A stretch of 64,000 bases of DNA. Origin: Silurus meridionalis. Lineage: Eukaryota > Chordata > Actinopteri > Siluriformes > Siluridae. The stretch covers positions 17,293,025 to 17,357,024 of the forward strand of contig NC_060893.1 in the NCBI RefSeq assembly GCF_014805685.1. The letters are read 5' to 3'. The notes beneath the pieces were generated by a model. The model was not told where the DNA came from. It ran no database searches and was given only the letters and a program-made list of their open reading frames with translations. This document shows positions 12,648 through 24,872 of this stretch, one piece after another. The translations under genes were made by a program, and so were the position numbers. Within the stretch, counting starts at the first letter, position 1; each line of letters opens with the position of its first letter.

Positions 12648-13566
12648 GCAGCCATTAGGGTTGCACTCTTAAGCCAGTAAGCCAGTGCACTTTTAGTGCT
12701 GGTCCCAAGCCCGGATAAATGGGGAGGGTTGCGTTAGGAAGGGCATCCAGTGTAAAACATGTGATAATCAAATATGCAGATCACGAAGCAGAATTTCATA
12801 CCAGATCGGCCGAGGCCACCACACCAACGATCACCACAGGTATTGTTAGCCAACAGGGTACTGGTGCAAATTGGGGTACTGTTGGCCAAAGAAGTGGAAG
12901 GAGACTTTTACAGAGACAGCAGGGAAAGGAGAAGTGTAGGAGAGTGGAGGTTAGGGTTGGTACTTTAATAGATGACTGGTAGAGGGAGAGACGCTGATAT
13001 GATATGATGGAGACGAGAAATGTAGACATGTTTCCAGGAATACAAGTAGAAATGGGGAACAGCAGGGGACAGTGTAGCTAGACAGCATCGGATGGTGGTT
13101 TGTAGGATGGTTTTGGAGGTGAAGAAAAAGTGAAGGAGAGTGATGATTGAAAGAAGATTTAGATGGTGGAAACTGAAGGAGGAACTGTAGTGCGAGGTTC
13201 AGGTAAGAGTGGTGGTGAAGAGGTGCTGGATGATTGGGCAACTACTGCAGCAGTAATAAGGGAGACAGCTAGAAAAGTACTTGGTGTGACATCTGGAAAT
13301 TAAAAGGAAGACATAGAGATGTGGTGGAATAAAGAAGTACAGTAGAGAATAAGGAGAAAGAGGCTGGCAAAACAGAATTGGGATCAGCAGAGAGATGAGA
13401 AAAGTTGACAGGAGTACAAGGAGATGCAGCAGCAGGTGAAAAGCGATGTGGCAAAAGCTAAGTAAAATACATATTAGGAGCTATATAAGAAGTTGGACAA
13501 TAAGGAAGGAGAAAAAGATTTGTACCGATTAACCAGGCAGAGAGACCAAGCTTAAAGTCTCACAGC

Positions 13567-13743
13567 CAGGGCCGTGCACAGACCTTTTGAGGGGCATGTG
13601 CTGAAACTGAAAAAGGGCACCCCCCTCCCTTTTTTTATATCAAGATTATTTAGTAACACCACCAAAAAAAGGGCACTTCGGAGTGTAAGGGCAAAAAGGG
13701 CATGTGCTCTGCACAGGTTGAGCCCTACCTGTGCACGTGCCTG
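13567..13743. mobile_element. 177-bp hAT-type MITE with perfect 8-bp TSD
   Basis: The ends CAGGGCCGTGCACAG and, inverted, CAGGCACGTGCACAG form imperfect terminal inverted repeats. The flanking octamer CTCACAGC occurs at 13559-13566 and again at 13744-13751, a perfect 8-bp duplication as hAT elements make. No coding capacity. It sits inside another small repeat within RTE copy C. Confidence 0.85.
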
Positions 13744-13751
13744 CTCACAGC

Positions 13752-13811
13752 ACTTTTGTATGTCGCTCTGGACAAGGGCGTCTTCTAAATGCTGCAAATG
13801 TAAAATGTAAG
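13752..13811 (-). repeat. Fragment of dispersed fish repeat, host of the MITE
   Basis: TATGTCGCTCTGGACAAGGG and TTCTAAATGCTGCAAATGTA are the reverse of the end motif of the dispersed repeat at 27243 and 53033. Comparison with copy A shows foreign DNA starts near 13553 and ends near 13811 with AAGCT-like flanks, so this repeat inserted into the LINE before the hAT MITE inserted into it. Confidence 0.6.
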
Positions 13812-13877
13812 CTGGGACGGATGAGCTGCAAGTTAGAGCAATAAAGGATGCAGATGGAAATGTGTTGACTAGTAAAG

Positions 13878-13925
13878 TTGAGGTGTTACAAAGGTGAAGT
13901 GAGTTTTGACCAGCTGATAAATGAG

Positions 13926-13969
<44 letters not shown>

Positions 13970-14237
13970 TAGTAGTGAGATGGCAGAAGAGTTTTTAACT
14001 AGAATTTGCAACAAAATTCTGGAAGGTGAGAGGATCCCTGGAAAAATCGAGAAGGTACCGATTTTTAAGAATAAGGGAGATGCGCAGACCTTCAGTAACT
14101 ACTGGGGGGAAATGTTGATCAGTCACACCATGAAGTTATGGAAAAGAGTAGTGAAAGCCAGGCTGAGAGAAGAGGTGACTACCTGTGAGCAACAGTACAG
14201 TTTCATGCCGAGGAAGACAGATGCAACATTTGCTTGA
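13878..14237 (+). pseudogene. RTE reverse transcriptase N-terminal remnant (copy C)
   Basis: After a GA-rich false start, the frame encodes EFLTRICNKILEGERIPGK and then the fingers region with KGDAQTFSNYW, MKLWKRVVKARLREEVT and EQQYSFMPRK. These correspond to the segment before the catalytic motifs of RTE-type reverse transcriptase (copy A: KGDVQTRSNYRGIKL). The SNYRGI block is changed to SNYWGEM and the frame ends before the palm, so no active enzyme is possible. Confidence 0.85.
13932..13965. repeat. (GA)n microsatellite
   Basis: A perfect GA run that arose inside the LINE reverse transcriptase linker. The LINE copies A and B have no such run at this place. Confidence 0.95.
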
Positions 14238-15515
14238 GAAAGTTGATGGTATAGAGTATAGAGAAGGTCAAAAGGAGTTGTATTGTGTGTGTGGAACTAA
14301 GGAAAGATTACAACAGTGCTGAGAGAGGAGTTGTGGTATTGTATTAAGTCATTAGTGGCAGAGAGGTATGTGAGGGTGGTGTAGGACCTGCATGAGGACA
14401 GTGTGACAGCAGTGAAGTGTGCAGTAGGAATGATAGACTGGTTCAAGGTGTAGGTTGGATTGCATTAGGGATCAGCTCTTAGTACGAGTGATGGACAAGT
14501 TGACGGACAAGGTCAGACAGGAGTCTCCATTGACTATGATGTTTGCGGCTGATATTGTTATTTGTGGTAAAAGTAGGGAGCAGGTTTAGAAGAGCTGGCG
14601 GTACATGCTGGAGAGAAGGGGGATGAAAGACAGTAAGAGTAAGACAGAGTACATGTGTGTGAATGAGAGGGAGGGTAGTGGCGTGGTGCAGTTGCAGGAA
14701 AAAGAGGTGGAGCAGGTGGATGACTTTAGGTACCTGGGGTCAACAGTGCTAAGTAATGGAGTGTGTTAGAGAAGTGAAGAAAAGAGTGCAGGCAGGGTGG
14801 AGTGGGTGGCAGGAGTGATTTGTGATAGAAGTGTATCTGCAGAGTGACAGGGAAAGTTTAGAGGACTGTGGTGAGACCTGCTATGTTGTATGGGTTAGAG
14901 ACAGTGGCATTGACTAAACAACAGGAGGCGGAGCTGGAAGAGTTGAAGATGCTGAGATTTTCATTAGGAGTGACAAGGATGAACAAGACAGCACATGTAG
15001 GACATTTTAAAGACAAGGTGTGGGAGGCGAGATTGAGATTGTACATGTGCAGTCGAGGGACATGGGGTATATCAGTAGAAGAATGCTGACAATGGAGGGA
15101 GGAATGCCAAGGAGAAGGTTTATGGATGTGTTAAGGAAAGACATGCAGGTAGTTGATTTGAAGAGGCAGGTGTAAGGTCAGGTGGGTATGGAGATGGATG
15201 ATCTGCTGTGGCGACCCCTAATGGGAGCAGCTGAAAAAAGAAGCAGCTTGGCCACTTTTAAGAAAAAATCAGAAAACACTTTATTTACACATTTAGTTTA
15301 GTTTATTTGGCCTGATTAATTTCTGCCATTCATTTAATTACTTTCTAGGTGTTGTTCAACAAAATGTGGAGAGTAATTATTTTAAAAAAAACGACAAAGA
15401 TTTATAGTTGTTGCTGCACCAACCAAAGACTGTCTTTTTTTTTATTAATGGCGTTTATCATAAACATTTGTGATCAACATTTAATCAGTTTACATTTTTA
15501 TAACAATTTGATATA

Positions 15516-15518
<3 letters not shown>

Positions 15519-15595
<77 letters not shown>
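15519..15595. repeat. (TA)n microsatellite
   Basis: About 38 uninterrupted TA units. Confidence 0.97.
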
Positions 15596-15600
<5 letters not shown>

Positions 15601-15796
15601 CACGTTTTAAAATTATTTAATAAAAATAAAAGTAATCAATTAAATAAATGGAAAAATTAAATAGTTTACATTTGTTAGACCCCATTTGAGTAATACAGGT
15701 GTGTATGTAAGGTTGTGTGTTTTTAAAAAACATATGTTTTACTTGTTTCAGCATACTTTAACAAATGTCTTAATTCCTTCCTTCATTTATTCCTAC

Positions 15797-16048
15797 CGTG
15801 TTCTGTATTGTTGAAAGATTTATGATCACACTCTTGATATCACCCAAATGATGGTGGGTTCCCTTTTGAGTCTGGTTCCTCTCAAGGTTCCTTCATCATA
15901 ACATCTAAGGAAGTTTTTCCTTGCCACAGTTGCCATGGCTGTTCATCAGGGATAAATGCACACCATTCACCTTAAATGTTAAATTCTGCGAAGCTGCTTT
16001 GAGACAATGTCTGTTGTGAAAAGCGCTATAGAAATAAACTTGACTTGA
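15797..16048 (+). mobile_element. L2/Rex1-type LINE 3' end, 5'-truncated
   Basis: This is only the 3' untranslated region: ATCACACTCTTGATATCACC, TTTGAGTCTGGTTCCTCTCA, CATCAGGGATAAATGCACAC, AAAGCGCTATAGAAATAAAC, then an ACTTGACTTGA tail. The same order is present at 34990-35260 and 51300-51576, where it follows reverse-transcriptase C-terminal coding sequence. That links this non-coding tail to the LINE family. Confidence 0.8.
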
Positions 16049-16192
16049 TTCCTTCACTCCCTCGATATGCAGACTTGTCAAGATTTTTTCCATTTAAGAG
16101 AAATTATTGAAACTGGATATAAAATACTAAAGAATCTGTAGCACTATGGATTCGTTAGCATTTTCATGTTTGGCATCACTGCACTAACTCTT

Positions 16193-16299
<107 letters not shown>

Positions 16300-16673
16300 A
16301 AAGGTCAGACAAAAAGTTATACTTTTGCATTTTCTTTTCTATTTTCACAAAATCACAATTTGCATTCATTTCAACCTTGCCTTAATTTTCTGGGGTCAGA
16401 GAATTTAAAATATTCTACAGAAATGCACAGAAACCTTTTTTATTAGGTTATATAGATGCTTCTGTTAAAGATGCAAAAAATGAAAGGAGACTTGTTGAAT
16501 TGTATTCATTGTGTTTCTTGCATTTGTACTGGCATTCATTCTCACTGCATGAGATACCAATGTAGCACTCTGTTGAATTCCATTTCTGAATAATATAGAT
16601 TTTTGTTTCAAGCCGTGGTGTCATAATAATGGTATTAAGAGGAGGATTGATTTAGGTTATTCTGTCTTATTAT

Positions 16674-17020
16674 TAGACATAACATTATAACCAGTGATTT
16701 AACACTTTTCCCTTTATCATGGCACCTGTTAGTGGGTGGGATGTATTAGGCAGCAAGTTAACATTTTGTCGACGTTGGTATGCTAGAAGTAGGAAAAGTG
16801 TGCAAGCATAAGGATTTGAACAGGTTTAACAAGAGCAAAATTGTGAGTGCTAGATGACTGGAGCAGAGCATATCCATAACGGCAGCCTTTGTGGGGTGTC
16901 CCCGGTCTGCAGTGGTCGTTATTTATCAACAGTGGTGAACCGGCAACAAGGTCATTGTTGCATGTGGTGGTGAAGACTGGCCCGTGTGGTCTGATCCGAC
17001 AGACAAGCTACAATTAGCAC
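16674..17020 (+). mobile_element. Tc1-like relic, 5' part only
   Basis: It begins with a CATAACATTATAACCA terminal motif, the inverse of the ATGTTATGCC end at 11808-11825. It then has GTGGGTGGGATGTATTAGGC, a decayed helix-turn-helix reading frame (AGGATTTGAACAGGTTTAAC) and GGTCTGCAGTGGTCGTTATT. It stops near CAGACAAGCTACAATTAGCA. The catalytic region and right end are missing. Confidence 0.75.
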
Positions 17021-17828
17021 TTTACATCATGACAAACCCAGCGTAGGTTACTAGTCCAACAAACTCCCAGTTTTTCTCCCTCTCTTGGCTAAACTGGTAA
17101 GCTCTTTATAAGTGAGGCTCCTCCCCTTAAATTCAAACAGAACAATAACAATACTATGTCAGTTACAATCTCTTCCGCAACAACCTCTAGCTTAAACATT
17201 ACTTAATAATCAGATGATCTTAAACATCACCGTAAACATTGTCATCAGTGTCTTCTTTAAGAAGCTCTATTTTCAAACAGACATGCATCCGTGATAAAAT
17301 ATAAATAATTCTTTACATTATCAATGATTAAACTCCTCTCCTCCTCTGGGTTTAACAAATACAAATTTCCCTTTTTGCGGGCCAGCCTCTCATACTAAGA
17401 AATTCCTGAGGAAATACAATTCAGAGATATTTCTGCAGTTGTGGTCTTGAAAATCCCTATACCTTATAACTTTTAACTTTAATGTTAAAATACATACTTT
17501 TAATACTTTCATTGAAGTAATATTTAGCAGCACTTTTGTACTCTTTCTTAAGTACAGAAAACCACATTACTGTCTCTAAGACTGATGCGAAACAGGATAA
17601 TTAGTATAAAAAACATTTTGGATTTTTTTAACAATTTTTATTTTTTACTGTGTGGGAGTTTTTTGTTTGCATTCTTTTTTCTAACTTCATTTCCTTCCTC
17701 CTTCTTTTTTATTACTGTAATCTGTATAAGTGTATTTTTTTTTGTCAATTTGTGTTGTTCTGTGTTCTGAATACACAATCATATACGAACTTAAACTTCA
17801 ATAAGAGAAATTGAAATAACTGCCTCTG
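17021..17828. other. Unique DNA, nothing recognised
   Basis: No gene, RNA or repeat was recognised. The T-rich stretch at 17620-17760 gives a phenylalanine-rich frame that looks like a composition artefact. Confidence 0.5.
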
Positions 17829-17836
17829 TACACACA

Positions 17837-17877
<41 letters not shown>
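17829..17877. repeat. (CA)n microsatellite
   Basis: About 24 CA units with one interruption (CATA). Confidence 0.96.
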
Positions 17878-17879
<2 letters not shown>

Positions 17880-18171
17880 TAATAACTGCAGGCATTTTTG
17901 CTGCTTCCCATGATATGCTGTATAAACAATATTATGATTTGCATGCCAACTTTTTTCAAAGCACAAAAAAGTCATGCATAACCAGACACTCATGTTTCAT
18001 TTGCTTCTTACACAGAGTAACCTTCATTTTTACCTCTTTATTTTCTCTTTATATCCATTTTTTCAGATTGCATTTGCTGTCTTTTTATTCCCTATACTTC
18101 TTCCTGTTTCACCTGCCATTCTTTTTTTCAACTCTTTCCCAATACTTAAACCAAACATACTATTACTTACC

Positions 18172-18227
<56 letters not shown>
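18172..18227. repeat. (GT)n-(TA)n tract abutting a MITE
   Basis: A short GT run passes into about 44 bp of TA that directly touches the CAGTACAGACC terminal repeat of the MITE starting at 18228. Confidence 0.95.
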
Positions 18228-18230
<3 letters not shown>

Positions 18231-18659
18231 TACAGACCAAAAGTTTATATATATTATATAAACAGTACAGACCAAAAGTTTGGACACACCTGCTCATTCA
18301 AAGAGTTTTCTTTATTTTCATGAGTCACACTGAAGGCATCAAAACTATGAATTAACACATGTGGAATTATATACATAACAAAAAAGTGAACTGAAAATAT
18401 GTCATATTGTAGGTTCTTCAAAGTAGGCATCAAGAGAATGCCAAGAGTGTGCAAAGCAGTAATTAAAGCAAAAGGTGGCTACTTTGAAGAACCTACAATA
18501 TGACATATTTTCAGTTGTTTCACACTTTTTTATGTATATAATTCCACATGTGTTAATTCATAGTTTTGATGCCTTCAGTGTGACTACAATTTTCATAGTC
18601 AGGAAAATAAAGAAAACTCTTTGAATGAGAAGGTGTGTTCAAACTTTTGGTCTGTACTG
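18228..18659. mobile_element. Tc1-type palindromic MITE, copy 1
   Basis: The left tip CAGTACAGACCAAAAGTTT appears twice, at 18228 and 18263, so the outer end is duplicated. The right end reads AACTTTTGGTCTGTACTG and is followed by TA. The two arms are nearly complementary for about 180 bp (CTTTGAATGAGA against CATTCAAAG, and so on). The short centre (GAGAATGCCAAGAGTGTGCA) matches the 3' coding end of the Tc1-like relic at 26536-27015, which shows where the MITE came from. Confidence 0.85.
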
Positions 18660-18660
18660 T

Positions 18661-18697
18661 ATATCTATCTATCTATCTATCTATCGATCGATCGATC

Positions 18698-18776
<79 letters not shown>
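18661..18776. repeat. Palindromic (TATC)n(GATC)n(GATA)n tetranucleotide array
   Basis: About six TATC units pass through a central run of ATCG units (about 18683-18700) into about 19 GATA units. The TATC and GATA parts are complementary, so the block can fold on itself. It starts immediately at the TA beside the MITE end. Confidence 0.95.
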
Positions 18777-20114
18777 CATAACAGGTGCTCATTTATTTCT
18801 CAAACTAAGTGTAGCAGTCGTGTACAGTATCTGCATGCATGGACCAGGACATCTGGCAAAGTCTTTTTTTTTTTAATAAGGAGACTTAATCCTAGTACCA
18901 TAACGAGATGCTGTACTGATGCTCAAAAAGTGGTTCTGTGTGAATAATGCATGTTGCTTGGTGGTGTTTAAGGCAGTGAGCGACTGATCAAATCTCAATA
19001 CTGTTGAACAAGAACTCTTGGAAAGTTTTCTAAAGCAGGAAAGAATTCAGGACAGAGTTTTTTGGGGTTTTTTTTTTCATAATGACAAAATGCATTTATT
19101 ATTACCTTCAGAAAAAAGAGAAAAAATGAGAAAAGCAAGTAAGGATCGATAATGTTCATAAATATTGTAGTTCATTAAAGTGATCTCAGAAAAGAAGTTG
19201 AACAGACAAGAACATTCAGCATGTATGCATGAATTTTTAAATGTATTTTTCCAAATATTTTTTAATTATCTTGGACATTTTATATCTCTTAGAAAAAATG
19301 AATGTGCCCTTATGTACTATTCTACCAAGTCTCTTTTTTTATTTTTTGTTCTTTTCTTTCTTTTTTAATTTTATTTTTTATTTTTTTTTTGCCAGGAGAA
19401 AATTATCTTCATTGTTCTTTTTTTGCGTTAGTAAGCAAAAAGCCACAGCAGTGTGTGAAAAAGACTGATGTAATGCCAAAGCTGAATAGCATAATAATTG
19501 CACTTTGTTGCACCTGAACTTTGCTAATGCAAATGGAAATCCACAGACATTGAACAGGTAAACTGGAGATAAAATAGCAGTATGCAGGTAGCCAAATTGC
19601 ATAACTGGTCTTTGGCTGGCTCAGGAGGTCAAAGCTGTGCCGTTGCACAAGAAAATTGGCAGCAATGAGATTTGAACTTTCAGGTCTGTGGAATTGGATG
19701 CTTATCAAAATAACTTTTGAATCTTTAACTGATCAGATATCCAATTGCATTCTGATTATACATTATGAGACTTTTTGGATATAAGTGGTATTTAAATGAA
19801 GTAATGTAAACATAATATCACACTGCCACACAATTTTAAATTCAGCCTAAGACAGACAGATGAATAAAGGCATACATTTGAATAAAACTGTGATGTCAAG
19901 ATGGAGCGGCTTGACCGAATAAAAATAAAAAATGTGAAGGAAAAATGTCATTGAGGAAAAAAAACTACTTATAAATGCCTTGTATATTTAAAAAGAAACG
20001 TGATACAATTGCCTTTTTTGAGATCTTGTCTCCAAATTCATGAGTAATTGAACAAAACTTAAGGGGAAAAATGTATAATTTCTGAAACAGACATAATTTA
20101 ACAACCATACTTTA
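18777..20114. other. Unique AT-rich DNA, no gene seen
   Basis: No domain-bearing frame or transposon end was recognised. The 19180-19700 frames on both strands overlap T-rich low-complexity DNA. Confidence 0.5.
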
Positions 20115-20153
20115 CCAGCATCAAGACTCTGCTTCTTCTTTTGGCTGCTCCCA

Positions 20154-21659
20154 TTAGGGGTCACCACAGCGGATCATCCGTCTCCATACCACCCTGTCCT
20201 CTACATCAGCCTCTTTCACACGAACTACCTGCATGTCTATCCTCACCACATCCATGAACCTCCTCCTTGGCCTTCCTCTTTTCCTCCTACCTGGTGGCTC
20301 CATCCTCAGCATTCTTCTACCAATATAACTCATGTCCCTCCTCTGCACATGTCCAAACCATCTCAATCTCGCTTCCCTCACCTTGTCACCAAATCATCCT
20401 ACATGGGCTGTCCCTCTAATAAACTCATTTCTAATCTTGTCCATCCTCGTCACTCCCAACGAAAACCTCAACATCTTCAGCTCTGCTACCGCCAGCTCCA
20501 CCTCCTGTGTTTTACTCAATGCCACTGTCTCTAATCCATACAACATCGCAGGTCTCACCACAGTCCTATAAACTTTTCCTTTCATTCTTGCAGATACCCT
20601 CCTATCACAAATCACTCCTGTCACTCTTCTTCACCCACTCCACCCTGCTTGCACTCTTTTTTTCACTTCTCTAACACACTCTCCATTACTTTGCACTATA
20701 TACCTGAACTCCTCCACCTTCTCTACCTCTTCTCCCTGTAACCGCACCCCTCCACTGCACTCATTTTCATTTACACACATGTACTCTGTCTTACTTCTAC
20801 TGACTTTCATTCCCTTTCTCTCCAGCGCATATCTCCACCTCTCCAGGCTCTTTTTCAGCCTGCTCACTACTCTTACCACAAATCACAATATCATCTGCAA
20901 ACATCATAGTCCAGGGAGACTCCTGTCTGACCTCGTCTGTCAACATGTCCATCACCACTGCAAACAGGAAAGGGCTCAGGGCCGATCCTTGATGCAGTCC
21001 AACCTTCACCCTGAACCAGTCTGTCTTTCCTACTGCACACTTCACTGCTGTCATACAGTCCTCATACATGTCCTGCACCACCCTCACATACTTCTCTGAC
21101 ACACCTGACTTCCTCATACAATACCACAACTCCTCTCTTGGCACTCTGTCGTACGCTTTCGCTAAATCCACAAATACACAATGCAACTCCTTCTGACCAT
21201 CTCTATCAAAATTCTCAAAATAAATAATGCATCTGTGGTGCTCTTCCTCAGCATGAAACCATACTGTTGCTCACAGATGGTCACCTCTTCTCTCAGCCTG
21301 GCTTCCACTACTCTTTTCCATAACTTCATGGTGTGATTGATCAACTTAATTCCCCTGTAGTTACTGCGGGTCTGCACATCTCCTTTATGCTTAAAGATCG
21401 GTACCAGCACACTCCTTCTCCATTCCTCAGGCATCCTCTCTCCTTCCAGAATCTTGTTAGACAATCTGGGTAAAAACTCCACTGCCATCTCTCCTAAACA
21501 TCTCCACTGTTCTACCGGTATGTCATCTGGTCCAACCGACTTTCCACTCTTCATCCTCTTAATCGCTGCTCTCACTTCCTCCTTACTAATCCTATCCACA
21601 TCTTGCTTCACTAACTCCACATCATCCAACCTTCTCTCTCTCTGATTTTCCTCATTCAT
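20154..21659 (-). pseudogene. RTE reverse transcriptase and C-terminus (copy A)
   Basis: Reading from 21659 down, the pieces are: fingers (GKSVGPDDIPVEQW, VLVPIFKHKGDVQTRSNYRG, EQQYGFMLRKSTTDALF); palm (FVDLAKAYDRVPREELW with the first Asp, GLHQGSALSPFLFAVVMD, MMFADDIVICG with the FADD catalytic pair); thumb (SRSKTEYMCVNE); and C-terminal domain (VYRTVVRPAMLYGLETVAL, RRDMSYIGRRMLRMEPPGRR, EDRVVWRRMIRCGDP at the end). At least four frameshifts break it (near 21180, 20880, 20630 and 20390). All catalytic residues remain in the decayed frames. Confidence 0.9.
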
Positions 21660-21733
21660 TAGCTGCTCAAAATACTTCCTCCACCTTCATAACACACTCC
21701 CCTCACTAGTCAACACATTTCCATCTCCATCCT

Positions 21734-22429
21734 TTATTGCACTTGCAGTACATCCTTCCCAGCTTGGTCCCTCTGTCTGGCCAATCGGTACAAATCCTTT
21801 TCTCCTCCCTTAGTGTCCAACCTCTTATACAGCTCCTCATATGCCTTTTTCTTGGCTTTTGCAACATCCCTCTTTACCTGCTGCCGCATCTCCTTGTACT
21901 CCTGCCTATTTTTCTCATCACTCTGTCGATCCCACTTCTGTTTTGCCCACCTTTTTCTCGTTATGCTCTCCTGCACTTCCTCATTCCACCACCACATCTC
22001 TTTGTCTTCCTTTCTATTTCCAGATGTCACACCAAGTACTTTTTTAGCTGCCACCCTCATCACTCCTCCAGTAGTTACCCAATCATCCAACACCTCTTTA
22101 CCACCACCAAGCCCCTGTCTGACCTCTTCCCTGAACCTTACACTACACTTTTCCTCCTTCAGCTTCCACCATCTTATTCTTCTTTCAGTCCTCACTCTCC
22201 TCCTCTTTTTCTTCGAATCCAAAACCATCCTACAGACCACCATCCGATGCTGTCTAGCTACACTGTCCCCTGCCAACACATTACAGTCTCTAATCTCCTT
22301 CAGGTTGCATCTCCTGCATAGAACATAGTCCACCTGTGTCCACCTTCCTCCACTCTTATACGTCACCCTATGATCTTCCTTCTTCCTAAAATAAGTGTTT
22401 ACCACTGCCATTTCCATCCTTTTTAGCAA
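21734..22429 (-). pseudogene. RTE endonuclease C-terminus and linker (copy A)
   Basis: This 231-residue frame opens with KRMEMAVVNTYF, then RVTYKSGGR, QVDYVLCRR and ARQHRMVVCRMVL. These are the closing motifs of an APE-type endonuclease, with the Asp of VDYVL and the catalytic-type His of QHR present. A long basic, Lys/Arg-rich linker follows (for example WNEEVQESI, QVKRDVAKAKKKAYEELY), ending in RQRDQAGKDVLQVQ just before the reverse transcriptase. This is the longest intact piece of any RTE copy in the window. Confidence 0.88.
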
Positions 22430-23170
22430 AATCTACCACCATCTGCCCTTCTACTTTTCTCTTCTTAAAACCATACCTACCCATCACCTCCTCATCACCT
22501 CTGTTCCTTTCACCTACATGCCCATTAAAGTCTTCCCAATAACCAATCATTCTTTCCTAGGTACACTATCTACCATTTTATCTAATTCACTCCAGAATCT
22601 TTCCTTCTCCCCATCTCACAGCCGACTTGTGGAGCATAGGCACTGATGACATTTATCATCATCCCTTCAACTTCCAGCTTCATGTTCTTCACCAGAGGTG
22701 GGAAGTAATGGAGTACAAATACTTCGTTACTGTACTTAAGTAGATTTTTCTGGTATCAGTACTTTACTCCACTATTTATTTTTCAGACAACTTTTTACTT
22801 TTTGCTCATTACATTTTTACACAAATATCTGTACTTTTTACTTCTTACATTTTCAAAACCGCCTCGTTACTTTAGTTTCAATCCATTGATTTGTTGAAAT
22901 ATATTTTTCATTTTCAAAGACTGCGCGTCTTTTTTAATCCGCTGGTGTATAAAGTCTTGACTCTCACTTTTTACGAAGATAATAATCAGCAGGCAGAAGG
23001 CAGTAAGAAGTTTGGGGTTACCGTGGATGAGACAGAGGAAGTCAGTGATGTAAACATGACTGAGATCAGACACATTCATGATCATCATCATCTTTTCTCT
23101 GCTTGTGTTTTATATGGGGATCTTCAGCCTGAATACGTTCATTCGGTAACAACATATTTAATTCGTTTTG

Positions 23171-23176
<6 letters not shown>

Positions 23177-23243
<67 letters not shown>
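23177..23243. repeat. (TA)n microsatellite
   Basis: About 33 TA units inside the hAT-type element. Directly after it comes a GGCTGTCAAAATTCAC motif and a TTAACGCGCC motif, which resemble one end of another fish DNA repeat. Its partner end was not found. Confidence 0.95.
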
Positions 23244-23246
<3 letters not shown>

Positions 23247-23864
23247 GCTGTCAAAATTCACATTATTTTAAACGGCACTAAATAGTATTAACGCGCCATC
23301 AATTTAGCGCGCATTTTTGTTTTTACCATTTTTATTAAAAAAATATAAATACATAAATTAATAACTAAATATAAAAGAGGCAAAATTAAAACCTCCAGCA
23401 AAACATACACTTATTCACGACGTCCCTTCTTTACTTAGATATAAAATAAATAATTAAACTCCACTGAAAAATATTTTGAATCAGTAAACATTTGTTTTAT
23501 TTCTGTGCCAAGTCTCAAATCAAACACCAATTCCACCATGTTTTACACAATTAATCCTCTGGGTGGCGTTTTGTGGGTTTTTCCCTCATAATGGTGACAC
23601 GAACTTAAATTACTGTCTTTATTGATCGTACAGATAAAAACAAAACATCATTCAAATCTGTAAAATGTCTATGATTATATATATAAAAGCTTCTTGACTT
23701 AAAGAGGTGCAGTTTCTCCAGTATCACCTCATTAACTGTGCATGTGGAAACATAGCAAAAGCTCTTAAAGATGTCCACACGTCTCTGCACTGTTATAGCC
23801 TTTATATTTAATCACTGTACAAATGCTTACATATATATATCACATGCTGTAAATATGCTACATG

Positions 23865-24078
<214 letters not shown>

Positions 24079-24439
24079 AAATATTAATATGATGTGAGGT
24101 CCAGTTAACAGCTAAAATGGGTAGAAGTAATAACTACTTTTTACTTAAGTACATGTCAGAGCCAAGACTTCTTTACTTTTTCTTAAGTAATAAGGTATAA
24201 TCAGTACTTCAACTTTTACCCGAGTATTTTAAAACATGAGTATCTGTACTTCTACTTAAGTAATGGATGTGTGTACTTTTGCCACCTCTGTTCATCACCC
24301 TACCAGAAACTCTTTTCACCTTCACTACACTTTTACTGTACTCTTCCTTCAGAATCACCCCTACACAATTTCTCTTTCCATCCACACCATGATAGGATAG
24401 TTTAAACCCACCTCCAATTTTCCTGGCCTTACTCCCTTT

Positions 24440-24796
24440 TCACCTTGTCTCCTGAACACACAACATATCTACCTTTCTCCTCTCCAACCTATCAGCTATC
24501 TCTCTCCCTTTACCAGTCATATTACCAACATTTAAAGTACCAACCCAAACCTCCACTCTCCTACACTTCTCCTTTTCCTGCTGTCTCTGTAGACGTCTTC
24601 CTCCTCTCCTTTTCCTCCTTCGGCCAACAGTAGCCCAATTTCCACCGGTACCCTGTCTGCTAACGATACCTGTGTCAGTCGTTGTTAACCAGGGCCTCGA
24701 CCGATCCGGTATAAAATTCTTATTTGTGATACGCATATTCGATTTGGCACATGTTTTACGCTCGATGCCCTTCCTAACACCTTCCTCCCTACCCAT
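24440..24796 (-). pseudogene. RTE ORF N-terminus and endonuclease start (copy A)
   Basis: The frame starts MGREEGVRKGIERKTCAKSN in the 5' region and reaches VWVGTLNVGNMTGKGREIAD and RRKVDMLCVQETR. The TLNVG and VQETR blocks are the first metal-binding motifs (Asn and Glu) of APE-type LINE endonucleases. A stop follows VQETR, where copy B and the family would go on with the rest of the domain. The hAT-type insertion separates this part from the rest of the endonuclease. Confidence 0.85.
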
Positions 24797-24872
24797 TTAT
24801 CCGGCCTTGGGACCGCCACTAAGAGTGCACTGGCTTGTGCCTCCCTAATGGCTGGGTTTTCCAGCATCAAGA

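Larger units (their letters stand above)
12648..15246 (+). mobile_element. RTE/BovB-type LINE, copy C, decayed
   Basis: The 5' end (GCCATTAGGG, CCCGGATAAATGGGGAGG) matches the 5' ends of copies A (24860) and B (35598) in reverse. The 3' end reads GGCGACCCCTAATGGGAGCA followed by an AAGAAGCAG tail, again as in A and B. The order is 5' UTR and start of the endonuclease ORF (12719-12982), linker, reverse transcriptase N-terminus (13878-14237), and C-terminus (14868-15089). Most of the endonuclease domain is deleted near 12970, and nearly every part has frameshifts or stops. No clear target duplication was found. Length is about 2.3 kb without inserts, against about 3.1 kb for copy A. Confidence 0.85.

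Noticed and set aside
18063..18287. Minus-strand frame running through a TA tract into a MITE
   Set aside because: Composed of microsatellite and MITE arm with no transposase motif.
20332..22646. Several plus-strand open frames rich in Ser, Pro, Leu and His within 20.3-22.6 kb
   Set aside because: They are antisense to the RTE LINE copy A reverse transcriptase and linker, whose minus-strand translation has clear domain motifs.
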